Shown: one piece after another, positions 1 to 7,617 of the stretch
How the letters are laid out: every line of letters begins with the position of its first letter
Numbering within the stretch: the first letter of the stretch is position 1
NCBI RefSeq assembly: GCF_028289705.1
Contig: NZ_JANQOI010000137.1
Coordinates: 1 to 64,000, forward strand
DNA from: Pelagibius sp.
GTDB lineage: Bacteria > Pseudomonadota > Alphaproteobacteria > Kiloniellales > Kiloniellaceae
Length of the DNA stretch: 64,000 bases
Direction: 5' to 3'
Made by a program: the position numbers and the translations under genes
Notes under the pieces: model-generated
What the model was told of the DNA's origin: nothing
Databases searched by the model: none
The model's input: the letters and a program-made list of their open reading frames with translations, nothing else

Positions 1-136
1 ATTTCGCCGTCATGGTCCGAGCGCATTTGGCCCGCGGTTAGGAGCGACGAGGAAGGACATGCTCAAGCATATTCGACCCAGTGGGCCCATGGGAGCGACG
101 CGGCCGCGGGCCAAACGCGCCGGATCCCTCTGGGAC

Positions 137-229
137 GGGGCAGATATGCGCCAGGGCGGCGTCGCGGACGCCTTGTGGGGGATCACCCCACGGCGCCGCC
201 CGCTCCTAGCCCTGGCGCACATCTGCTCC
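137..229. other. Strongly folded element (possible structured RNA or palindromic element)
   Basis: Arms at 137-157 and 209-229 are complementary over 21 positions, with one G-U pair and one A-C mismatch. The enclosed segment holds two further perfect hairpins: 158-163 with 167-172 around a 3-base loop, and 175-180 with 186-191 around a GATCA loop. The whole can fold as a closed multi-branch structure. The rest of 1-289 shows no convincing gene: a short reading frame opens at 59 behind an AGGAAGG, but its product is low-complexity and it overlaps the folded element. I do not recognise an RNA family. It could be a small RNA, the terminator of a gene beyond the left edge, or a REP-like palindrome. 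Confidence 0.5.
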
Positions 230-289
230 CGCCACGACGGCGAAGTGAATGTCAACAGGCCCTAAAGCCTTGCGCCGTCGGGAACAGCC

Positions 290-976
290 GTGATCAAGCG
301 GGTCTTGCGCGTCTTCCGGCGCCTCCTGTTCTGGACCCTGGGCATCGCTATCGTCACACCGCTGGTCCTGATCCTGATCTATCGCGTCGTGCCGCCGCCG
401 ATCACGCCGCTGATGGTGATCCGCGTCGTCGAGGGGCGCGGCCTGGAGCGTGACTGGACGCCTCTGGCAGAGATCAGTCCCCATCTGCGCCGTACCGTGG
501 TGGCGGCCGAAGACAATCTCTTCTGCGAGCACAGCGGCTTCGACTGGGACTCCCTGGAAGCGGCGGTCCGCTCCTATGCGGCGGGCAAGCGCGCCGGGGG
601 CGGCAGCACCCTCTCCATGCAGACCGCCAAGAACCTGTTTCTCTGGCCGCGGCGCAGCGTCGTCCGCAAAGCCCTGGAAGTGCCGCTGACCGGCGCGCTG
701 GAACTGCTCTGGCCCAAGCAACGGATCCTGGAGGTCTATCTCAACATTGCCGAATGGGGCCCGGGGATCTACGGCGCCGAGGCGGCGGCACGGGCGAACT
801 ATGGCGTGGGCGCGAAAGACCTCAGCCTCCGCCAGGCCTCCCAGCTTGCCGCCGTTCTGCCCAGTCCGCTGAAATGGCGTGCGGCCCCCGCGGGCGACTA
901 TGTTGCCAAGCGTTCAGCGACAATCCGCAAACGCACCCGCCAACTCGGGCCGCTGCTCGACTGCGTGAGCGACTAG
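290..976 (+). CDS. mtgA: Monofunctional biosynthetic peptidoglycan transglycosylase MtgA
   Basis: A 228-residue GT51 glycosyltransferase, which polymerises lipid II into glycan strands at the periplasmic face of the inner membrane. A single N-terminal membrane anchor spans about residues 12-31. The GT51 signature AAED (catalytic Glu74) is followed by FCEHSGFDW, then the GGSTLSMQ motif and KQRILEVYLN. The length is typical for MtgA, and there is no penicillin-binding transpeptidase domain. The start is a GTG with only a weak ribosome site. The stop codon shares CTAG with the stop of the convergent gene on the other strand. Confidence 0.93.
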   Translation: MIKRVLRVFRRLLFWTLGIAIVTPLVLILIYRVVPPPITPLMVIRVVEGRGLERDWTPLAEISPHLRRTVVAAEDNLFCEHSGFDWDSLEAAVRSYAAGKRAGGGSTLSMQTAKNLFLWPRRSVVRKALEVPLTGALELLWPKQRILEVYLNIAEWGPGIYGAEAAARANYGVGAKDLSLRQASQLAAVLPSPLKWRAAPAGDYVAKRSATIRKRTRQLGPLLDCVSD

Positions 977-2193
977 GGCTCGACAGAGCCGCCCCGGGAA
1001 TCCCGGTCGCGGAGTTCGCGCGCGGCCAGCAGACCGAATGGCAGCCACAAGGTCACCCATTCCCGCCCAAGGTTTTGCACCAGGGAACGACTGTCGAAGA
1101 GGGACGCAACGAATCCGAAAACCAGCAGCACCAGATAGATCGGCTTTCCCTTCAAGGCAGCTCTGTAAGCCCATAGAGCGGCAACTCCCAAAAGTGCAAC
1201 GAGCAGCAAGGTTGCCGGAATGCCGCCGTAGAATTGATTGGCCAGGAGCAGATTGTGGGCGGATCGAGACGGCCCGTGCTTGCCGGCAAAGCCGCCTTCC
1301 GCCAAGCTGCCGTGACCGAACCAGGGGTGCTCTGCTATAGCCTGGAGGGCTTGCTGCCAGATTTCGAAATGGCCGCTCGGAGCCCGCTCATACAGGTATA
1401 CAATGGGCTTCAGTTCAAGGAGTACACCGCCCAGAAGCCCGACGGTACAAAGGCCGAAGACAATCATGGCAATGCGGCGGTCTGCAATCAGAGTGGTGAT
1501 CAGCAGGGCGCAGATCAGTGCGATCAGCGGCCCTCGACTCGCCGTCAACATCATGAAACAAAGCCCAAGACCGATGACCCCGACCCAGAGCAAGCGCTCT
1601 CCCATTCCACGTGCCTGAGGCAACAGACAAAAGGCCGCGATCAGGACAACCGAGCCATAGAGCGTCGCCCCGATGATTGGGTGCGACGCCAAGCCGAAGC
1701 CGGTCAACCGCCAAAGGTCTGGCTCACCACTGAAAATGCGCACTGCAAAGACGACCAGCAGAGTCAGACTGGCCGAGAGCGCGAAGCAGACAAACAGCCG
1801 TTTCTCGAAGCTTTCAGAACCAGCGGCCAACAGCGCTGTGATTGCAAAGAAAACGGATACCAGCAGGGCTAGGCGCAAGAGGTTCGCCATGTCGGTCCAG
1901 ATCAGCCCCTCGGTCCAGAGTCCCGAGACCAAGACGTAGGCGACGTAGGCGAAGGCAAGCTTTGCAATGCTTGCGTGGCCGAGAGAACGCAGATTCAGTT
2001 CGCGCAGGCTCAGAATGAAAATCGGTAGCGCCACAACATAGAAAAGAACTCGGTGGCCGCGCGTCTCAAGAACGAATGCGGTGCAGAGCACCAGAATGTG
2101 GGCAGCCTTAACGACCTCGCTGTGCGTCAGTGCGCCATAGATTTTCTTTGCGGTTGTGAAGGTCTTGCCGGGTTCGAGATCGCTTGAAGCCAA
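973..2193 (-). CDS. O-antigen ligase / Wzy-like polymerase family membrane protein
   Basis: A polytopic membrane protein with about ten hydrophobic segments and a periplasmic-loop region containing GHGSLAEGG and SAHNLLLANQ. These resemble the large loop (His- and Asn-containing) of the O-antigen ligase / Wzy superfamily (PF04932). Members join or polymerise surface polysaccharide at the periplasmic face. The start is uncertain: a TTG at 2193 gives about 406 residues, and an ATG at 2286 gives 437 but overlaps the upstream gene by 160 bases. I chose TTG because the extra N-terminus lies wholly within the other gene and carries no recognisable domain. It overlaps the preceding glycosyltransferase gene, so the two are probably cotranscribed. 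Ligase versus polymerase cannot be settled here. Confidence 0.75.
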   Translation of the reverse strand: MASSDLEPGKTFTTAKKIYGALTHSEVVKAAHILVLCTAFVLETRGHRVLFYVVALPIFILSLRELNLRSLGHASIAKLAFAYVAYVLVSGLWTEGLIWTDMANLLRLALLVSVFFAITALLAAGSESFEKRLFVCFALSASLTLLVVFAVRIFSGEPDLWRLTGFGLASHPIIGATLYGSVVLIAAFCLLPQARGMGERLLWVGVIGLGLCFMMLTASRGPLIALICALLITTLIADRRIAMIVFGLCTVGLLGGVLLELKPIVYLYERAPSGHFEIWQQALQAIAEHPWFGHGSLAEGGFAGKHGPSRSAHNLLLANQFYGGIPATLLLVALLGVAALWAYRAALKGKPIYLVLLVFGFVASLFDSRSLVQNLGREWVTLWLPFGLLAARELRDRDSRGGSVEP

Positions 2194-3209
2194 GGATAGT
2201 TCTCTGAAAGAGGATCGTCGAAGCTCTGCTCCAGGATGTACCTGGCAACCCGCTCTGACGCAAACAACGAATGGCCTGCAGCCCAACCGGCCTCGGCAAC
2301 CTTTCGACGCTCACGGTCATTGCGGGCGAAGAACGCCAGCTTGTCCACCAATTCGTCAGGACCATCGAAAAACGCGATCTGATTGTCTGTGAAGATGTCC
2401 CCGAAACCGGTTGACCTGGAAACGAAAGTCAAAAGGCCGTTTCCAAGTAACTGGCTCATCCGGTCAGAGGCGTAGAGATAAGCGTTGTCCGGTCGGCTGA
2501 GGCTGATCCCCATCCGTGCATTGGCCAAAGCGGCAAGGTAAGCGGCACCAAAGACCGGTGGCTTGCCCGGCGTGCAGCGAATGTCGGCGCTCAGACCGGG
2601 GACCTGGCTGATGGCTTCGGTGACGAAGTCCACCCGGCTGTCTTTCGTGTTTACAGCAAAGAATACGTCATGGTCCTGGTCATTGCGCATAAAGGCGCGG
2701 CCCGTATCGATCGCAGAGTCAACCGGGTTGGGGATGAAGTAGACCTCGGCACGGCTGCCCCGGAGTGTTTCGAGGATAGGTGCCGCGGTCGTCACGAAGA
2801 TTTTGTCGACGATCTCGGCGCGGCGCTTCACGCGCTTCTGGTTAGGCCCATCTGAAAGGGCATCGACATTCCGGTAGGCAATGCGAATGTCTGGCATTTC
2901 GTCTCGAATTGCGGCCAGCGTCGAGTTACGGATCACCTCGCAATGACCGAGAAGCAATAAGTCCGGTCGGAAGTTCCGGCAGGTCGTGATCAGCTTGCGA
3001 TTTGCCGCATGCCAACCCGTAATCGAAGTTAGCAGCGGTGTTGAAGCCCTGGCGATTTCTCTGTCATTGAAGGCGTGGAGATTGCAGCCATTACGGATGA
3101 GACCGTGGAGCAACTTCGGTAAGATCATGTAGAAGGAATTGCCGAAGTCACGTCCGAACACATTTCCGACCAACAAGACCTTGCGGCCCGAGTAGTTGGA
3201 TGAGTTCAT
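2127..3209 (-). CDS. Glycosyltransferase, CgeB/GT1-like
   Basis: A 360-residue soluble protein. It begins with a Rossmann-type strand (GRKVLLVGNVFG) and has a second half resembling a glycosyltransferase-B nucleotide-sugar domain: LSRPDNAYLYASDRMSQLLG, then TFVSRSTGFGDIF and a C-terminal helix-rich tail. This layout matches the CgeB-like / Glyco_trans_1_2 proteins, which often sit in polysaccharide clusters. The ATG at 3209 was chosen because AGGACGG lies just upstream; the longer frame back to 3374 adds residues with no domain character. The gene runs into the O-antigen ligase-like gene, which suggests a shared role in surface glycan synthesis. The donor and acceptor are unknown. The 283 bases upstream (3210-3492) show no further gene. 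Confidence 0.65.
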   Translation of the reverse strand: MNSSNYSGRKVLLVGNVFGRDFGNSFYMILPKLLHGLIRNGCNLHAFNDREIARASTPLLTSITGWHAANRKLITTCRNFRPDLLLLGHCEVIRNSTLAAIRDEMPDIRIAYRNVDALSDGPNQKRVKRRAEIVDKIFVTTAAPILETLRGSRAEVYFIPNPVDSAIDTGRAFMRNDQDHDVFFAVNTKDSRVDFVTEAISQVPGLSADIRCTPGKPPVFGAAYLAALANARMGISLSRPDNAYLYASDRMSQLLGNGLLTFVSRSTGFGDIFTDNQIAFFDGPDELVDKLAFFARNDRERRKVAEAGWAAGHSLFASERVARYILEQSFDDPLSENYPWLQAISNPARPSQPQRKSMAH

Positions 3210-3492
3210 GCTGCCGTCCTGGAGTTCGGAATATGTAAGAGTTGAACGGAAAGCAACCTCTGCGCAAGCCGCTTGTTGCGCGCTCGAATTGCTCGCCGGC
3301 CAGATGTACTCGTTTTGGCTAGACAGTTTCATGGATCTGGGCGGGCAACATCTAAGGTGCCACGCACGCGGCAAGGAGCCGCGGATCCACCAGCAGACTC
3401 GGCTGCTGCTTGCTTGGGTGAGTGGCTGAGCTTCCAGGTCCCTTCCGTGTGGTTCGGCTGTGAACCAGGTCGATAGGGGCTGAAAGTATTCC

Positions 3493-5172
3493 TCAGCAGT
3501 CCTGCGGCGGCTGTAGAAGCCCCCAGCCGAAGGTGCTGTCGCGGCCGGGAGACCCGAGGTCGCGCGCCTTGTCGATCAGCGCTTGGCTGGCCGCAGAGGG
3601 TGTGATGTCGGGCTGTGCAGCCAGCATCAGTGCGGCCGCTGCGGCAACGAAGGGAGCCGCGAAGGAGGTGCCGCTGTTGTAGCCGCCGCCTTGACCGCCG
3701 CGCGCGCTCCAGACGTCGACGCCCGGTGCGGCCAGGTCGATGTAGTCGCCGCGATTGGCCTGGCGATAGGGCTGCAGCGCGGCATCGATCGCCGTGACCG
3801 CGACCACGGGTGGATATCCGGCCGGGAAGACCGGCGCCGCGTTGGGCCCTTCATTGCCGGCTGCGGCGACCAGCACCATTCCCGCCTCGTGTGCCCGCTC
3901 CACGGCCAGGCGCAGGACCAGGTTGCTAGACCCGGAGAGGCTGAGGTTCACGATCCTCACGCCCTGCTGGCCGAGCCAGTCGACGGCCCGTGCGATGGCA
4001 TCGGTCGTGCCCACGACGCGGCCGTTGGCGCGCAGTCCGAAGATTGCCGCGGCGTAGAGCCGGGCCGATGGCAGCAGGCCCGCCGTTGTGCTGGCGGGAT
4101 CGCCGATGATCAGCGCGGCGATGGCCGTGCCGTGATCCGCGGGAGCCGCCCGCAGCCCGGCGGCCAGAAAGCTCCGCGCCGTCACGCTGCGGCCGTGCAG
4201 CGCGGGGTGCCGGGGGTCGACCGCGGTGTCCACCAGACCGATCTCGACGTCCTGCCGGCAGGAGCCGGTAGGCTCGGGCCAGCCGACGAGCGCTTTGGCA
4301 TAGGTCCGGGGTTCCGCTGCCGCCTGCGGGCTGTAGAGCGTATTGGCGTCGAAGGTCGTCGCCGGGAAGCCCTGACGCAGGTTGGCAAGGGCGGTGGGCA
4401 CGTCCAGGCCGTTGGGAATGCCCAGGCGGATCAGCACGAAGCCCAGGGCCTGCAGATCCTGAAGGGTGCGCACGGCATAGCCGAGCCCACCGAGTTGCTG
4501 GGTTAAGGCTGTCGCCTGATCCAGGCTGCCGGTAACGGCAAGAACCTCGTCGTCTTCTCGGTCGATGCCTGCGTCACCGAGCGGGGCCGGCGGGACAGGC
4601 AGGCCGGGAGGGACCGCTTCGGGCGCTTGCCGGACTGACGGTCCGGCGGGCGTGACGGTCCCTGGCCGGACCGGTTTGGGCGGCTCGGCGGGCCTGCGCT
4701 CGACGGTGGCCGTGCGGCGATCCGGATCGATGGGGTTGCCGGCAGCGTCCACGGTTGCCGGACGCGGCCCGCAGATCTGCAGGAGACGGCGCTCTGCCGC
4801 GATCTGGTTGCCGCGGCGGTCCTCGATCCCGAGCTGGTACCAGCCGCCCGGCGAGAGGTCCTTCGACTTCGGCACGGTGGCGACGATATGCCGGTCAGAC
4901 CAGGAGGAGACCGTCAGCGCCACCCGGCTGTTGGCATCCTTCAGGACCAGCGCTTTGCCGCCGGCGCGGCCGAAGTTGGTTCCCTTCACGGTGACGCGGT
5001 CGCCAACGTTCAAGCAGGCGCTCGCTCCCACACCGAGAATCTGGGGCGCGGTCCGGCTCGATTGCGCCTGCGCCAAGCCTGCGGTGGCCGCCCAGAGGAT
5101 CAGCACCACCGAGAGCGGTACCACCCAGCGCGGCGCCGGCACAGGTTTCACAGGATCAGTTCCTCTCCGCAT
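3493..5172 (-). CDS. Exported subtilisin-family (S8) serine protease with IPT/TIG-like domain
   Basis: A 559-residue protein with a signal peptide (about 14-37, ending AQAQ) and an IPT/TIG-like beta domain at about 42-135. A proline-rich linker runs from about 160 to 200, then a region resembling a subtilase prodomain at about 207-280, and the S8 catalytic domain at about 308-555. The triad is complete: Asp315 in GLVDTAVD, His347 in DHGTAIA, Ser503 in GTSFAAP, with oxyanion Asn440 in AAAGNEGP. The ATG at 5172 overlaps the end of the anti-sigma gene by 17 bases, so translation is probably coupled. Upstream in-frame codons back to 5415 lie inside the anti-sigma gene and were dropped. Last gene of the six-gene block. 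Its substrate is unknown; the anti-sigma factor is an obvious candidate. Confidence 0.9.
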   Translation of the reverse strand: MRRGTDPVKPVPAPRWVVPLSVVLILWAATAGLAQAQSSRTAPQILGVGASACLNVGDRVTVKGTNFGRAGGKALVLKDANSRVALTVSSWSDRHIVATVPKSKDLSPGGWYQLGIEDRRGNQIAAERRLLQICGPRPATVDAAGNPIDPDRRTATVERRPAEPPKPVRPGTVTPAGPSVRQAPEAVPPGLPVPPAPLGDAGIDREDDEVLAVTGSLDQATALTQQLGGLGYAVRTLQDLQALGFVLIRLGIPNGLDVPTALANLRQGFPATTFDANTLYSPQAAAEPRTYAKALVGWPEPTGSCRQDVEIGLVDTAVDPRHPALHGRSVTARSFLAAGLRAAPADHGTAIAALIIGDPASTTAGLLPSARLYAAAIFGLRANGRVVGTTDAIARAVDWLGQQGVRIVNLSLSGSSNLVLRLAVERAHEAGMVLVAAAGNEGPNAAPVFPAGYPPVVAVTAIDAALQPYRQANRGDYIDLAAPGVDVWSARGGQGGGYNSGTSFAAPFVAAAAALMLAAQPDITPSAASQALIDKARDLGSPGRDSTFGWGLLQPPQDC

Positions 5173-5788
5173 GCGTGACCACGTCGCCCCGCGCGCGCAG
5201 CTTTGTGAGCGCTTCTTCAATGGCGGGATCGCCCTCGGCGGGGTCCAGCAAACGCAGGTCGTAGACGCCGATTGCCGAGGGCCCGTCAGCGATGCTGACC
5301 CCCGCGGCTTGCAGCACCGCGCGAATCTCCTGCTCGGTGGCCGAGGGGGCGAAGGTGACTTCCAGCACCGCGGGACCCAGGAGCGGCTCGCCGCCGGCCG
5401 TGTCGACATCGCCACCGGGCCCGCCGGTCAGGTTCACCAGAACGCCGGCCTGGATCACCACCGCCAGACAGGCGGCGACCGCCAAGGGACGCCACCAATT
5501 GGCGATGGAGACGACCTTGCCGCCACCCGCCACTGGCCGATCCCGTTCCTCGCTGCGGTTGATCTCCCGCTTCAGGCGTTGCAGGCCCAATTCGCCCGGG
5601 CTGTTCTCCTGGGGCTGGTCCTTCACCTGCCGGCGCAACGCCGTGAGCAGCGCCACCTCTTCGCGGGCTTCGCTGTTGTCTTCCAGGTAGGCCTCGACGG
5701 CGGCGCGTTCCTCGGCCGACAAGGTTCCGTTGACGTACCATGGCAAGAGCAGGTCGAGTTCCTGGTCGCTGCGTCCGTTTTCGGCCAT
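5156..5788 (-). CDS. Membrane anti-sigma factor with periplasmic prodomain-like C-terminus
   Basis: A 210-residue single-pass membrane protein. Residues 8-60 form a helical anti-sigma-like cytoplasmic domain (LLLPWYVNGTLS, then AVEAYLED). It lacks the zinc-binding His/Cys set of ZAS-type anti-sigma factors. A membrane helix spans about 98-120. The periplasmic part, about 141-210, reads as a small alpha/beta domain ending VVTHAERN. Its order (strand, TEQEIRAVLQAAG helix, GVYDLRL strand, EEALTKLRA helix, final strand) is that of subtilase propeptides, many of which end in a similar xxAEPN. The start codon overlaps the sigma stop as TGATG, and the 3' end overlaps the protease gene. Anti-sigma function is inferred from position and layout. 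Confidence 0.8.
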   Translation of the reverse strand: MAENGRSDQELDLLLPWYVNGTLSAEERAAVEAYLEDNSEAREEVALLTALRRQVKDQPQENSPGELGLQRLKREINRSEERDRPVAGGGKVVSIANWWRPLAVAACLAVVIQAGVLVNLTGGPGGDVDTAGGEPLLGPAVLEVTFAPSATEQEIRAVLQAAGVSIADGPSAIGVYDLRLLDPAEGDPAIEEALTKLRARGDVVTHAERN

Positions 5789-6342
5789 CACAAGACTCCC
5801 ATCTCCTTGAGCCCCGCAAGGCATTTCATCAATGCCTTCTTTGCGTGAAACATCCGGGTCTTCACGGTTCCCTCCGGGCAGCCCACGATGGAGGCGATTT
5901 CGCCGTAGGGGAGGTCTTCGAAGAAGGCCAGATGCACCACGCTGCGATGTGCCTCTGAGAGCTGGTCGACACAGTGGCGAACCTGCTCCGCATTCTGGGC
6001 CGCCGAGAGTGTTTCCGCCGGATTGGGGGAGTCGTCCTCGGCGATCTCCGGATCCAATTCTACGCTTTCTGCGGGCTTGCGTCGCCGAATCCGGTCGATT
6101 GCCTTGTGATGAGCGATACCGAGAACCCAGGTGCTCACAGCGGACCTTCCCTCAAAGCGCCCGGCGCTGCGCCAGACTTCGAACATGACCTCGTTCAGTA
6201 CGTCGGCCGCTTCGAAGGAATCGTTCACTTTGGAGCGGATAAATCGAAAGACCCGGCCTTCGTAGAGTCGGTAGAACGCGTCGAGGGCGCTCTGGTCGCC
6301 CTCGGCCATACGGTGCAAAAGCTCTCGGTCTTCCTGCGCCAA
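5788..6342 (-). CDS. ECF-type RNA polymerase sigma factor
   Basis: A 184-residue group 4 sigma factor with region 2 at about 14-80 (AFYRLYEGRVFRFI, then DVLNEVMFEVWR) and region 4 at about 122-178 (LPYGEIASIVGCPEGTVKTR helix-turn-helix). It directs RNA polymerase to its own promoter set. The TTG start at 6342 is preceded by GGGAG at a good distance and preserves the usual N-terminal helix (ELLHRMAEGDQ); an ATG at 6309 would remove it. It overlaps the anti-sigma gene by one base, the common arrangement of a sigma and its regulator. It lies 42 bases after the upstream secreted-protein gene, suggesting autoregulation of the whole block. I see no clear GGAAC/GTC-type promoter at the head of the block. 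Confidence 0.92.
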   Translation of the reverse strand: MAQEDRELLHRMAEGDQSALDAFYRLYEGRVFRFIRSKVNDSFEAADVLNEVMFEVWRSAGRFEGRSAVSTWVLGIAHHKAIDRIRRRKPAESVELDPEIAEDDSPNPAETLSAAQNAEQVRHCVDQLSEAHRSVVHLAFFEDLPYGEIASIVGCPEGTVKTRMFHAKKALMKCLAGLKEMGVL

Positions 6343-6384
6343 CGACTGCTCCCACGGCTGCCGGCGGCCCGCCTCTGCGGGCGC

Positions 6385-7512
6385 CTAAGGTCGGTAGATT
6401 TCCCTTACGGAGCTGGACCCGATCACAGCGCCCTTAGCATCAATCGCGCTGACCTTCCAGAGATAGCGCCGATCTGCGGGAATGTACGCAAGGGAGAAGT
6501 GGTTGAAGTGCGCCGCTGTCTGTTCAGCGGACACAAAGATCCCGGCCAGCGCGGTGCCGTCCGGCACTGCGGCTTCACCGGGCGCGGCGAAGAGCTCCAG
6601 GTGATAGGCGGCCACGCCGGCAAGGGCGGACCAGGCAAAGCGCGTCTCCTCGCTGAGCACTTCGTCGGGAAAAGGCTTAGTGGTCAGGATGCGCCCTTGG
6701 GTTGGCGCAGTCACGTAGTACCGCAGCAGCGGTTCGGCGAAACTGGTCTCCGGCGTCGTGATTCTGAAGCGGACCAGGTTCGAACCCTCGACGGCCGTTG
6801 GCAGCGGCGGACTGGTGATGACCGTGCGGCCGCTGGCACCGACGCCCTGGCGCACCAGGGTCAAGGGGCGGAAGACCGGCACCCCGTCCGTCGTGCTGGC
6901 GCTGGCGACTTCCCACTGCCCGCTGATCAGCCCGGCACCGCTGGTGGTGATCTCTGCCACCGCGCGCAGGCTGCTGGCCTCGGCGAGCACGCGGACCCGG
7001 GACTCGTCGTCGAAGGCCAGGGCAAGCCGCTGGACCGTCAGCCCGGCTGAGCCGGGCCCGCTGGGAACGACCGTGACGCTTGCAGCGGCCTCGCCGCTTT
7101 CGAAGCTGTCGGCAAAGCTGCGGCGGACGACCAGTGGGCTGGCCAGCTTGATGGCCCGGAACACGAAGGCCTGAGGGATCACCAGGGTCTCTTCGAAGAC
7201 CAGACGCTCCGGTATCTGGCTGCCCTCGGTTGCGCGCGCCAGGCGCTGCGGGATCGAACCGACGACCATGCCGTCGATCAGCAACTCCGCCCGCTGGGAG
7301 GCGATGGTGCCCGGGCCCGGCGGCGGGCTCACCAGCGTCCTGTCGACCTGCCAGGCAACGGTCAGGCTGCTGGCCCCGGTCGTTGCGACCTGCGCCCTTG
7401 CGGGCTTGGGTGTCACCTCGCTCACCGCGGCCTCGGCCGCACCGGTCAAGGGAGCGAGCAAGAGCGCTGTGGCGGCCGCAGCCCTTGCAAAACGGTTGGT
7501 GCGCGTAGCCAT
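6385..7512 (-). CDS. Secreted beta-domain protein, paralogue of the next upstream gene
   Basis: A 375-residue exported protein with an N-terminal signal peptide (hydrophobic 10-27, AAEAA cleavage region). The rest is beta-rich, with two or three Ig/fibronectin-like segments and a last one ending DRRYLWKVSAIDAKG. It is clearly paralogous to the product of 7618-8847: both share EGSN, RYYVT/QYYVT, PADRRYLW/PSDRRYRW and an ending of IYRP/IYKP. AGGAG lies directly before the ATG at 7512. There is no enzyme motif, lipobox or sorting signal. The function is unknown. Its place between a beta-barrel gene and a sigma/anti-sigma/protease set suggests a periplasmic or surface partner of the barrel. Confidence 0.8.
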   Translation of the reverse strand: MATRTNRFARAAAATALLLAPLTGAAEAAVSEVTPKPARAQVATTGASSLTVAWQVDRTLVSPPPGPGTIASQRAELLIDGMVVGSIPQRLARATEGSQIPERLVFEETLVIPQAFVFRAIKLASPLVVRRSFADSFESGEAAASVTVVPSGPGSAGLTVQRLALAFDDESRVRVLAEASSLRAVAEITTSGAGLISGQWEVASASTTDGVPVFRPLTLVRQGVGASGRTVITSPPLPTAVEGSNLVRFRITTPETSFAEPLLRYYVTAPTQGRILTTKPFPDEVLSEETRFAWSALAGVAAYHLELFAAPGEAAVPDGTALAGIFVSAEQTAAHFNHFSLAYIPADRRYLWKVSAIDAKGAVIGSSSVREIYRP

Positions 7513-7549
7513 GTCTCCTACCTCACCTCACGATCCCTGGGGAGAGCCG

Positions 7550-7590
7550 TCCATGGGACCCGCGGTCCCGGCGGCTGCTCCCATGGGTCG
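7550..7590. other. Intercistronic inverted repeats
   Basis: CCATGGGA at 7551-7558 pairs with TCCCATGG at 7579-7586. A competing smaller hairpin, GGGACC with GGTCCC, lies within it at 7555-7569. It sits in the 105-base gap between the two paralogous secreted-protein genes and has no T-run. It may stabilise or attenuate the message between the paired genes. Confidence 0.4.
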
Positions 7591-7617
7591 TATGGCGGTG
7601 GCGGAAGGTTCAAGGCG

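Noticed and set aside
59-265. Short plus-strand frame with AGGAAGG before its ATG
   Set aside because: Overlaps the strong folded element at 137-229 and its Arg-rich product looks like GC-rich noise.
5173-5415. N-terminal extension of the subtilase gene
   Set aside because: Lies wholly inside the anti-sigma gene in another frame, with Ser/Pro/Arg-rich composition and no signal peptide; the ATG at 5172 gives one directly.
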